NCBI GenBank assembly: GCA_000499405.2
Contig: HG738138.1
Location: 20,561,753 to 20,625,752 of the forward strand
DNA length: 64,000 nucleotides
Reading direction: 5' to 3'
Source: Onchocerca volvulus
Lineage: Eukaryota; Nematoda; Chromadorea; Rhabditida; Onchocercidae
Shown: piece after piece, positions 1-11,103 of the stretch
Position numbering within the stretch: position 1 is the stretch's first letter
Layout: the number at the start of each line of letters is the position of its first letter
Translations under genes and position numbers: made by a program
The notes under the pieces: model-generated
What the model was told of the DNA's origin: nothing
What the model saw: only the letters and a program-made list of their open reading frames with translations
Databases searched by the model: none

Positions 1-177
1 TCTCGAATGTCATTCCGATTTAATTGCTTGCCCAATTCGTCTTATAAACAAAAAAAAAAACAGAGAATTCATATACAAACTGCATTTGTAAATAAAATTA
101 GCATTATGCAGCATCAAAACTGTTGATGTAAGTAATAAAATTCAAGTAATTTCTCATTTACCGAACAGATGAGCAAT

Positions 178-322
178 CTATTCATTCACATATTTCAGTG
201 TTTCCTGATACGTCAACGTCGACAAATTATGAGCACGCAGATCCGTATACGCCGTGCGCAAGACAAAATATTTCAGCGCACTTCGGAGCTCACTCAAGCA
301 ACAATCATACCGCAGAACTGTT
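178..322 (-). CDS. C-terminal exon of an unrecognised minus-strand gene (partial)
   Basis: Reading the minus strand, an acceptor (TTTATCAG) at about 330-323 opens a frame of 48 codons that ends in TAG at 180-178. The peptide begins TVLRYDCCLSELRSALKYF and ends TYQETLKYVNE. Its composition looks coding (balanced charge, short amphipathic helices), unlike the AT-rich flanks. Upstream exons would lie at higher coordinates, but I could not find them between 330 and 900. I do not recognise the family. It could also be a chance open stretch; the acceptor and clean stop are the main support. Confidence 0.35.
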
Positions 323-941
323 CTGATAAAAATGATACTGTGATTGGTTTACTTTCATACTGATTGAATAGTGCAAATAAAAGAGAGATCTAGCATTATC
401 TAATTTTAATTCTATATGGGTTGAAAAATCGAAAATCTACATTCTCCAATACTTTCGTTATTTTATTATGATTCATTACTCCGCTACGTTCGATGTCAAG
501 TTCATGATTCTTCCTCTTCAAGTTCTTTTTTTGAAACAGTTAGATTTTCAATGGCACTTTTTTTAAGTTACGAAAGAGATTCTATCAATCAGTATTCGAA
601 ATAAAGGATTTTCAATCCAGACAAATAAATTATAGTAATGACGAAAAAAAAAGGATTTTTCGCTATGTGATTCATTAGTGTTAATCTAAAACATTTCAGA
701 CATGCTATCTTAAAAGCGCAATTAAAACAAGTACGATAACCCAAAATCAGTGCTACATTTGTCAAAAATGCAAAAATCATGGCATTTTGGTGTGGAAAAA
801 GGCAAGATGTTTGTTGATCTGTGAAAATTTTTTAAATTTTCATGAACATTTAATAAATTAAAATTAAAACTATGTTTCACATCAGCATTCTTTTAATGTC
901 TTTCAGAAGCAGCAATATTCTGAATAAAACGATAGATTTAG

Positions 942-2020
942 GAACATAAACAACATTGCGTATATGCGAATTGCACATGTGATCAATGTGAATTGATTGA
1001 AAAGAGGCGTAAATTGGATCAAATTTTGAAGGCCTCAAAATTCAAATCTTATGAAAACAAAAAAGAACGGCAGATTCGTAAGTGACACGTTTTATTTATT
1101 TAATTTCGCATTTATTTTATAATGTTTGTGAAAATTAGTTTGATCACTAATGCTTTCAAGGATTAGCTTGATGTATCTGCGTGTCAGCCATAGCTGTATG
1201 ATGCATTCGATTTACTGGAAAAAAACAAATTTTTTGAAGTACTAGTGGTGTGAAATCTCGATTTTTATAAAATTTTGAGTTTTTTTCTTAGATATGCCGC
1301 TATCAGTGAATTCATTCGTCAATTCAAACATGCTATCAGTATTTGCCAATCTGGACAAGCAGCTAGCAAGGCAAACTTATGAACAAAAAACTGCTGAAAC
1401 ATTGATTCCTCAGTCAAAGTCATCATCTTATACAGTGAGCTAAAAATTTGTCAAAATAATTATCCTTGACTGAAAATTCAAATGTGTCTCTTTTGAGAAT
1501 TGTAAACGGTTGAGTTTTGAGGTTGATTATATAAATCTAGATTTTAATAAATTCATGCATTATAGCATTGCTAATGCATTCATTATACTCCATTTCACCA
1601 ATCTCTCATATAAAACTGTGTTAAGCATTTAATCGATTGATGAACACATTCACAGGTCATAGTAAATAATTACATAAAGTTTTCACAGTTTCAAAAACAT
1701 ATTATGAAAAACCAAAATTCTAAAACTTGAAAACCGCCTCAAATGGGAGAACATTTGATTAATGAGTAATTGATATTTAGCTGCTGACAAGATCTCAACC
1801 TTCGTCTCAAACAAACATATCAATAGTGACTTTCGATGAATCTACAGAACCCGATATAGTTTCACCGAGTACTCTGGTATATCCTATACCACTCAGGCCA
1901 CAGTCTTTTCTCTTACCTGTCGCCATAATAAACGTGCAAACGATGTGCAGTTTGTATAATTCAACTGGTGCACTTTTGAGCACCCTTGCAACAATGCAAT
2001 TTGCATTTGGTATTCTTTAA
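942..2020 (+). CDS. DM-domain (doublesex/MAB-3 related) transcription factor, 3' part
   Basis: Three exons join in phase: 942-1077, 1292-1434 and 1781-2020 (TAA). The first encodes HKQHCVYANCTCDQCELIEK, which is the second half of a DM zinc-binding domain: the HxxxC and CxCxxC spacing and the basic recognition tail that follows (RRKLDQILKASKF) are typical. Donors are GTAAGT and GTGAGC and acceptors are TTTAG or CTTAG. The rest (about 130 residues) is low in recognisable motifs, as is usual for DMRT proteins, which bind the DNA minor groove and control sexual differentiation or neuronal fate. The first half of the domain (CxxCxNHG) must sit on an upstream exon. I could not find it between 330 and 940, so it may lie left of the window, with the opposite-strand exon at 178-322 inside the intron. 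Which DM gene this is cannot be told from the half domain. Confidence 0.75.
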
Positions 2021-3060
2021 TCTTCTAATTTATCACTATTAATATTTGATAAGCAATGTTAACATTATATTGCACAAATTTTGATTTAATATGTATCCCT
2101 AGGATTTCGTCCTCATATAGCATAAAGTTTAAACTCATCTTCTGGAAGGAAAAGGATGAGAATATTCCAATTTTTTGTAAACTTTAGTATTATGGTTAAT
2201 CACCGAAATAGCAGGCGAACTTTTACCCGAATATCTTTTTCAAATTTTCAAATAAAATTACAATGAAACCTTTATTTCAATCGGCATTGAAACCTGTCCC
2301 TATATGAAGATTCATTCCAGTCTGAAATTGTTTTCATAATAAATATCCAATTACAACTTGTAATTACCGCAATTTTTATCAAGAAAGTTGCATTAAAACT
2401 TTGGTTGTCTATCAAAAGAATGTTATGAAATTGTGAGGACTTTTCTAGCTCAAACAATGAGTGGATAACTCATGAAAATTAATGAATTTTTGAAACAATT
2501 TGAATATTTAAATTTTTTGAAAAAGCAGAATTGAATCTGAACCAGTGAACAGTCGTTTCCTCTTCCAATCTGGTTTGTTTTAAATCTATAAGCTTAACCA
2601 GTTATATATTTTATTTTCAATCGATTATGACGAAAAGTTCAAACCATTCTTGATTTTGATTGTAAATTTCCCAGTACTGAAATCAGTTTTATATAAGTTT
2701 TCTTCATCCATCATTCAGTTGCGAATAGCTATGCCGTATAAACTTCATTTTAAAAACTTCAGAAATCGAATTTGATTTAAAATTTTTAATAATCTGATGA
2801 AATGGAAAATCGCAAGCTTACTTCCATTTCTTGAAAATACAGTTGGCTTTATTGCATTTAACCTCGAAGGAAGGTAAAAATTTTAATTCTTGTATTTTCC
2901 TCAAAACCAGTGGGTAATTTATAGAGGCAAGCCGATTCAACAAATTATCAAGAATGATAAATAAATTTCAGTTATTGAGTCATATAGAAGGAAATCTTAT
3001 TACTTCCAATGAACATGAATTTGCTTTGAATTTACTAATCAAAAAGCTCAATTAGAAGGA
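2021..3060. other. No gene seen; AT-rich intergenic
   Basis: Both strands lack coding-like stretches with splice signals. Open frames here are short and biased to Phe, Asn, Lys and Ile, as expected from AT-rich DNA. Confidence 0.6.
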
Positions 3061-3233
3061 TTGACAGCAGAAGAAACGAAAAATGTGACTTACACTACGC
3101 AGATGACTTCCGGCAATTTGTACATCGACTACAACTCCTAGATAAAAAAAAAAGCTGTATCATACTCAACATATCTCCCTATGCATAACAAAATAACACA
3201 ACTGGATGGGTAAAGATCGAAGAATCTAAACCA

Positions 3234-3740
3234 AGTCACAAACTGTCCCCACCTCGGTCTCTTTGCAGAGCAGAGTCAATCCATATTCCATCAAAACACA
3301 GGATGGGATGACATTATTAGCAATAGCTGAGAATTGCAACCACATAATAGCGTCATCATTGTCCAGCGATATAAGATATATTAAAGCAAACCAATTCCAG
3401 ACCGACGAGTCTATGCATGGACTGCTAAAACCTATTTAGTCTCATTAGATGACAACGATGAAGCTTGCGTGATTTCTCGTGGAACCATAATTCCATTGTC
3501 TGTATATGGAAGAAACGCGGACAAATGAAATGTTTTTTTAAGTTAAGCTTCAGGTTATATAGGAAGGCACACATTTCGAAAAGTTTTCAACACAGTCGTC
3601 CACTGCTCACAGCAATGTTGTCGTGCAACAGAAGAGGAAATAGTTCATAGTTCACTTGAAATAATGCCTCAAGATTTATTCATTTATTTCAGATATACAA
3701 AGCGTAACAACAATACACTTTTTGTTTCGAAGCTCAGTTT
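3234..3740 (+). pseudogene. Coding-like relic in one frame with several stops, family unknown
   Basis: One plus-strand frame reads almost continuously for about 160 codons with protein-like composition but contains internal stops. Readable pieces include FHQNTGWDDIISNS, then RRVYAWTAKTYLVSLDDNDE followed by ACVISRGTIIPLSVYGR, and after another stop SGYIGRHTFRKVFNTVVHCS. GC content is higher than in the flanks. A nearby frame at about 3041-3141 (LEGLTAEETKNVTYTTQMTS) may be part of the same relic. No intron boundaries explain the stops. I cannot name the family; a dead retroelement or decayed host gene are both possible. Confidence 0.3.
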
Positions 3741-4232
3741 CATTAGTGGACTTAAAATTCCATGACATAACATTTTTTGAGAATTAGTTTTTTATCCCAT
3801 TCTTCATTCCTTATTAATTTAGCTGTCATTTTTAAGTCCGAGTTTTTATATGTACCACATTCTATTACCCGCAATTTACTGCACTGTAACTGTTATGAAA
3901 AAGGAGAAAATCGGAAAAACAAATGAAATTTGCGGTTTATAAATTTTCAAGAAAAAAAATTCTGATATTCTACAAATTAATCAATATCTTTCTACAATAA
4001 GCGAATAATCAAATGATCTTAAAAATTGATCTGTACTATTTATTCATTTATACATTTAGATATAAAAAACGGAACACTAAGCAAACTTTTCGCAGAAAAC
4101 TAGAACCTATTAATCGGTTAAATCATTTGGGAAGTTTGACGCCGATCGATGCAACGAACATTCATTGTATTTACTACCGAACAGAAACAAAGAGATATCA
4201 CATGAGTGATTAGGTTAAATAGTATTTTTATT

Positions 4233-4500
4233 ATTGCTTCTTCATTTTTCTTTCCGTTCTTCACTCTTTTTGCTCTCTCTCTCTCGCTCCTTTGGTCCTG
4301 TCTACTCCCTTCATTGCTTTTTTGCTGCCTTCCCCTTCTTTTTTCTCTTTCGTCTTTTTCTTATCCTCTCCACTCCTCCTTTCTTCTTCTCCTTTGTCCT
4401 TTCTTTTGTCGTATTGCTCTCCTTTTCGTCGATCTTGTTTGTTTTTTCTGTTTGCCTCTCTTTGCCGCCCGCTTGCATTGCTCTTTTTCTGTCGTGATAT
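4233..4500. repeat. Polypyrimidine/polypurine low-complexity tract
   Basis: About 265 bases are almost entirely C and T on the plus strand, in mixed CTT, TCC and CTCT runs. It creates long overlapping open frames on both strands (Ser/Phe/Leu-rich plus, Lys/Glu/Arg-rich minus) that are compositional artefacts. It sits just 3' of the decayed transporter gene on the minus strand. Confidence 0.85.
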
Positions 4501-4531
4501 TGAAATGAACCCGGTATCACTGCTTTTCATC

Positions 4532-7500
4532 TCATTTCTCCGTGGTTCGGATACTCTCTGAGCGAATATTCTGGATGAGATTATGCGGTTCTTTACCTGG
4601 CATGTGATCCGGTAATTTCTTGCCCCGAGCTTCAGGCACCAGGAAGGAATAGAGCAAGAAGCCTGCTGAGCTTGTTAGCAACACAAGAAGGAATGGCGCG
4701 GACGGCGAATGTTTGCTCTATGATGCACTTATTCATTTATCTTTCATTCCATTGCCATAACTACTTAATGAATTGCTCAAGAAAGCCCAAATATCGAGTA
4801 GGGATACATTTCAAGGACTAGCATCTCTCCTATTTACCGAATCGCGATAATAACCGCGTCTTTACATTTTATAAGATATAATGTCTTGCCAGGAAACACC
4901 GGGACGAATACAGACAGGCTGGCAATAATGCCCAATCGATTGAACGTTTGGATGAAAGCAATGCCCGCACTGCGTGCAGGTTGTCGAAAATAGGTCGGTT
5001 GGTTATACAACGTTCAGGACAAATAATTCTGTACACATTGCTGCTGCCAGCAGGGAGGCGTATCGCGTGAACATATGAATCATACGAATCGATTCCTCAT
5101 TGAACTTTTCCCACCAATACTTTGCTTAAAACTTATCATTTACTCTTTCTGGGGTTAGCCAGTGTAACTATTTCATATTTTGAGAGCCAGATAGGTAAAT
5201 TCTATCTATCCATTAGTAGGCTGCCGATATTGTCGACCGTCGACCATTGTCGGTCAATGCTTAATATTATCCTGCCAAGATACTTGCAGCTTTTGGATAT
5301 ACACTTCTTATGCCGATAATATCCATCAGCTTAGATCATATTGACGAAAAATTCAATAGACTAGCTTTGGTGGTTCTGAAGATGCAAAATTCTAAATACC
5401 ATGCCACCAGTTTTTACAATTTCTTTACATATATTAATTCTTGGCCCTGAAAAATTGATATAATTATTACCCTCTCGAGCAATTCTATCTTCTTCCTGAA
5501 TTCCTTTCTTCACATATGGAAATTTACATTGAATTAAAATCGTTCTCTCATTGCTGCACATATTAAATATTTCAAACAAGCAAACAATCTTTTGTCATGC
5601 TGACAGGCATGATTCCACACACGACAATCATTAATGACAGGCTCGAAGTATTCCACATGTTATCAGATTGTGGTGTCAAAGTATTATCAGTGTAACATCT
5701 GGAACTTTCCTTGCGATAACTTGTTCTCTATGATTTTCAATAAAAAAAAAAAACTTTCATGTGAATATATAAATGACCAAAATGATTGCTATAATGACAG
5801 CAATAAGTCCTATCGCAACAAGATGAAGTAAACTTCGGTCAACTTTTTGAATTGAAAATTCGAATCCGGCAACCGATACATTAATGATCCATCTTGTAGC
5901 GCCGAGAATAATGACATTAGCGTAAACTGTACCCGCCAATGCGTCCATGTTGCACGCAATACCGTAAATGACGAAACTTGTCGAAAATCTACCATATAAA
6001 TACATACACAAGACTCACATGATAGAATAATGTGAATCGATAATTTCAAAGCTTAATTTGATTGGAAAAATTTTGAAATTGTGTAATTAATGCTCTGTGT
6101 ACAAATACATCATCAAAGACACACAAGCTAGTAGCGAACACTACTGCAAAACTGCCAGTTTCCAGTCACTGAATAAGTGATAAAAATAATAATTCTTCCT
6201 TCCTTTTCCCATTGTTACCAGCTGAAATTAAAGTAAATTTGTTGATTAGAAATGCTATTCCTACAAAATGAGTGGTTATGAATCCAAAAAGAATGGGAAA
6301 TTTGCATTTTACTCCGTTACATACCTCTTCTATCGCAGTTTCTCGAACAACGGTGTCATTTGTTCTTCCCTTTCCGGTGTAAGTTTTTCATCCCATTTCT
6401 GAATATAAATAGCTGGCTTTGATATCTTCTGTCCTTTTTCTTTTTTATTAACCATCGCGGAGTATCTATCAGAAATCTTAATTTTTTATTCAGATTGTTG
6501 CATAATGATTAGAAGAATATTTTACTTTTTTAAATTATTTTCTTGCTATTTAGGATTTTTGCTTGAAATATGTTATCAGTAATCTGATCACTGCAAACTT
6601 CCTATATGCATTTCATCAACTAATTAATTCGAAATGGATGTCAAAGAAACATCAGAAATTAAAAGTCTTATTAAAAAAGAAAATATGAAAACAAGCATAT
6701 GACAAGACTTACGGTATCATGATTAAAGGCAGTACCGTTATGGAAGCAGATGCCCTTAACAGAACTTTCCATTTCTTACAGATATATACGATACCAGCCA
6801 AGGTGTTGTAATTAGGTGAATATGTAACCACGGTGACTACCCACATCCGATGCTTATCCGGTAAATTTTCCATAAAATACAGATTGCAAACACTGTAATG
6901 ATACGAATGTTCTTGCCGACAAAAAATAAATTTAGTAGTTTGAAAAATTGTTTTCAAGTACAAGGAATTTTAAGAAATTTATTCCGAACTTTTCAGAGGT
7001 TCAATTGGAAATCAAACTTTAACTTAGTCGAATAATGATTTCCCGATACTTACCAATGCTTTGCCCTATTAAAGCACATATCGAAGAAGCGAAGAACAGT
7101 GAATACAATGAAAGATGCCAAAAATGATGTAATGACAAGAAATACTATTAAATTGACAGTAAATGATAGCAATATCTAAAATTCACTTATTCTTTCAAAG
7201 TTAAATTTTCCAAGATAGTTAAAATCAATGATTTTAATTTCATTATTTCTTGGAAAGTTTCCAGTTTCTCATTTGTTTAATTTGTTTTCCAACTTTCGAT
7301 TTTTTGCAGTAACCGTTGCTTCAATGACGGACTTTTTATCTTCAAGGATAATATCATTTTTAATATAAATAATGTGAAATACAATTTGATCCTATCAACA
7401 GAAGTTATATAGTTTATGCTTACTTTCTTCCTACCAAAGACATCAGCAAGATTGCTAGCTACGGTAGCACCGATCATTAAACCAATATTTTGCACCGTTG

Positions 7501-8803
7501 TACCCAGTTTAATATATTCTATTGGTATGTCAAATTAAAATTTAAATACTCTCAGAACAAAGTAAGTTTCAAAAAAAGCTAAGAAAGAATGCGTAGTTGA
7601 CCTTAGCTACGATAATCGTTGGATGGAAAATTATATACACAACAATTTTATGAGAAATACCGCAGTAAAAAAATTTTTTTGTGCTCCACTAATTTGTTGC
7701 AGATATTTTTAATGAAGCAGAAAACCGATATATTATTAGTACTTGCAAATTTGCAAAGCTTCATTTTAAGTATAATTAAACTAAAGTGTAAAATTATTGA
7801 AAAAACCAACATCGTAACTTATGGGAATGAAATCATAAGTCTTAGTAGTGCACACGACTTCACCACTTCGATTCGTTGTTACCCAACAATTACCTACATT
7901 GCAGGTTTTAGCTGATATATAATCCGGTTATTTCTTTGCACAAACTTTTTCCACTTTAGATTTAATTGATCTAGCGAGAATTTGGAACTGCTGGAATCGT
8001 TTAAACAAAAGAAATATTTTATAGTTGTTTTCTACATTCATATTCATGATTCCGAGATTTAACTTCCACAAGATTGGAATAGCATATCTGCTTTCGAATT
8101 TCTACTTTTTAATTCACTTTTGCAAAGCCTCATACTGCAAAAAAATCATTGACTAGTTCACAAAATTTCCGACATTTGATAAATTTTGGTTTAAAATCCG
8201 GTGAAATTTCACATACTTCTTTTTTAATTTTTTTTTTAGCTCTATACATTGACAAGTCGCTTTGACAAATTATAAAATATTTGAACATATCACGTTTTAA
8301 TATTTGTTAGAATATTTGCATAACTGCGATCTTGTTTTCAAGATTAAAATTTGCTCTAATAGATTCCTCTAACTTTCGATTCATTTTCGAAATGCCAAAT
8401 CAAATAGTTACGTCGAAATTTTTTTTCATATTAGCTAGCTCACCTCTCAGATTATTTCTTCACTGTTGATTTGGATAGAGGTATTGAAGACAAAGTATGA
8501 ACGCAAAATTATTATCCAAGTTTGGCTCAAATAATAGCTTTTTCTTTCGTTAAAAGAAATCTAAAAAAAAAAAAGATATTCTGTGAATAATAAAGTAACA
8601 TAGATTTTGTGAGTAGTATTGTTCGAAAGCAAACCGGCGAATGAAGAGTAGGTTGCATAGTTGTGATAGGGTCATGATAAAATATATCAGAATTAAGTCA
8701 CATATCTGGCACACCTCTGTATATCAGATATCTTGAACTCAGTGCTATTTGATGTTCCCGATGATTTCCATTCTTCTTCTACTTCTTCAGCTTCTTTTAA
8801 CAT
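4532..8803 (-). pseudogene. SLC22-like (organic cation transporter type, MFS) gene, decayed copy
   Basis: Minus-strand exons, 5' to 3': 8803-8702 (start MLKEAEEVEEEW), about 7912-7860 (extracellular loop with spaced Cys: KTCNVGNCWVTTNRSGEVVC), about 7520-7424 (TVQNIGLMIGATVASNLADV then FGRKK, the MFS loop 2-3 motif), 7175-7054, 6892-6713 (MENLPDKHRMWVVTVVTYSP and ITVLPLIMIP), about 6470-6370 (KPAIYIQKWDE), 5988-5778 (FSTSFVIYGIACNMDALAGT), 5124-4838 (ARSAGIAFIQTFNRLGIIAS) and 4717-4532 (VPEARGKKLPDHMPG, then stop). Order and motifs fit a 12-helix SLC22 carrier of organic ions across the plasma membrane. Damage signs: a one-base shift near 5000 between TELFVLN and YNQPTYFR, another in the exon near 6150 (frame breaks before GSFAVVFATSL), and the acceptor expected before the 7520 exon reads TTTTAA instead of TTTCAG. 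I read it as a pseudogene or a gene with assembly errors. The TM1 exon was not found. Confidence 0.65.
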
Positions 8804-9007
8804 TCCATATCGATTCGAAATAATGTATGTTATTAGCACATGAAATTTCGATTTAGTTAAGAGAAAATTTAACTTTGTATTATATAGATTCAATACCTAA
8901 TCTCGTCGTATGCTCAAAAGATCAAATTTCTTAACAACTTAATCTAGTCTTATTGAGAAATAAAATAGTACTCAAGCAATAGAAAAATAAAATTTGAAAA
9001 TTTTCAG

Positions 9008-11103
9008 TTTGAAGTACCAACTGAATACGTTAAACTCGGCACGACATTGCAAAATATTAGTCTAATGATTGGTGCAATCGTCGCTGGTAATCTTGCCGAT
9101 ATTTACGGCAGAAAAAAGGTTAATTATGTTCGCTTGAAAAATTGGATAGGTTATAAATATTTTTCAAAGTACTTTTTTTTTTCTCAAATTTGAAAATAAT
9201 GAATCAACAATCCCCCCAAAAAATGAATAATTTGGAAATAAACAATCCTGTTTAGATTTTTTTTTATGTTTCTCAAATTTGAAAATAAATAATCCCTTCA
9301 GAATTTTTGATCCAAGCAAAACTTTGCTTTATTTATTAAATTTGAGTTGTATCCAAATCCTTTCTCGACAGATTCTTATAATTCCAGTTCTTTTCAAAAG
9401 AAGACATAATTCATGATCCACTGCTACGCGATAATCCAACTAAGTTTTGAAAACAGGAAGAATATGACGTTAGAATTCCAGGTTCTATTCATTGGAACTG
9501 TTGGACTGATGCTATTATTATTAGCAACATCTTCCGCTCTATCATTCATTGTGTTTACTTTTCTTCGCTTCCTTGACGTGCTTTTCGTAGACGGAAAGCA
9601 TTGGTTAGTAAATTTGATCGAGTCTCATATATATGTTGTCTTTGATCTGTCACATGATTGTGATTAATCTTAAACAATGTTGATCAGTAGTATTTAGATG
9701 TTTTGAAATAAAGGAGCTTTGCGCTTAAATATGAAACTACAAAAAAGTTTGTAATGATTAACTGTATGCACATTTTACCATCTGCCTACTGACTCATCAA
9801 GCAGAATTCATTAATTTTGGAAGGTATAATAATTGAAAATACTAATTCATATCTGAAATTAAGTGCTAACAAATTAAATGCTAATAAAACTTTAATTTTT
9901 ATTTAGTGTGAGCAATTCATATTTCATGGAAAATTTACCTGACACCCATTCACCAAATTACATCATCTTGTCCGGTATTGCCTATCTTTGTAGGGATGGA
10001 AAAAGCTGTCTAGCTGCTGGATTAACTGTTTTACCGCTGATAATGATTCCGTTAGTTTTCTTGATGTCTACTTAAAAATTTTAAGTACCGTGAATAAATT
10101 TCAACGACATTGACATTCATTCTTTGATATCTAAGCTTTAATCATGCACGAAATTGCTTAAATTGCCTTGCAGATATCTAAAAGATACATCACAATGGCT
10201 CACCAAAAAAGGTCGAAGTAAAGAAGCATCGGAAGCAGCAATTTACATTAAAAAATGGGACGAGATGATATCTTCAGAGAAAGCGAAGTATATAATTTAT
10301 GTTTCCGAAAAATCCGTCAAAGAGAGGTTCCATTTTTAATTCTGCCGACAGTGCTACCTTATTATAAATGGATCTTGGGTCTTGGACTAGATGAATGAAA
10401 GGGAAATTAGCTCCTTTTTTCATTTTTGATAAGTAAATATTTAAAAAATAAACTCAATCATACAAATTCAATTGCAGACGTTAAAAGAAAAAAGAAAAAA
10501 CTAAATAAGTGACATTTATACTTCTCTTCATCTTAATTTTCTTTTTTTTTTTAATTTCAGTTGGAGAAATCCAACAAAACTGGTTGGAACTATTACTTCT
10601 ATCAGATATCGTAAACTGGGCAGCTATACAGTCGTTTTTGCCACCAGTCTGTCCATATTAAATATCTTCCTGATTGAATTTCTATAAAATAATCCAAGTC
10701 TTACGTAATTTTTAGAGATGAATTGTTTAGTTTGTGATTGCAATTTATACCTCAACAGATGCACAATCGCTTGAAATCGATGTTATACGGATCATTTAAA
10801 TTTCAAAATGAAGTTTGTATTGAATTCAGAATATTTGATTTTAATTTTTAAAGATTTTCGACAAGTCTCATTAACTATGGAATTGTTTTTATTTTAATTT
10901 GGATGCCGTTCATATTTAGCATGATTGATTTTCTTCTTTACTTTTTCATCGTGTCAGACACTCGAGGCAAGAAACTACTTGATCATATGCCTGACGAAGT
11001 ACTAGAAAAAGAACTGACGACTCATAAATCTACCGTAGTTGTTGCGGCTGATTCGCTTTCATTTAAGAACATTCACAACATCAAGTTGGATATATCTTAC
11101 TAA
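9008..11103 (+). pseudogene. SLC22-like (MFS) gene, second decayed copy, divergent from the first
   Basis: Exons in phase: 9008-9118 (FEVPTEYVKLGTTLQNISLM ... DIYGRKK), 9482-9603 (VLFIGTVGLMLLLLATSSAL), 9907-10050 (SYFMENLPDTHSPNYIILSG ... LTVLPLIMIP), from 10174 (TSQWLTKKGRSKEASEAAIY, end uncertain), from 10561 (WRNPTKLVGTITSIRYRKLG) and 10854-11103 (FSTSLINYGI ... SDTRGKKLLDHMPDEV, stop). Intron positions match those of the neighbouring minus-strand copy. Two in-frame losses stand out: about ten residues missing between NLPD and SPNY compared with the sister copy, and in the last exon FSTSLINYGI runs almost directly into the C-terminal PETRGKKLP-type motif, so several membrane helices are absent. 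No N-terminal exon or extracellular loop exon was found upstream. Likely non-functional as a transporter. Confidence 0.65.

Noticed and set aside
4206..4561. Several overlapping 69-100 codon frames on both strands
   Set aside because: All arise from the pyrimidine-rich tract; composition is Ser/Phe/Leu or Lys/Glu/Arg only.
7619..7915. 98-codon plus-strand open frame
   Set aside because: It is antisense to the SLC22 extracellular-loop exon on the minus strand, which has the family Cys pattern.
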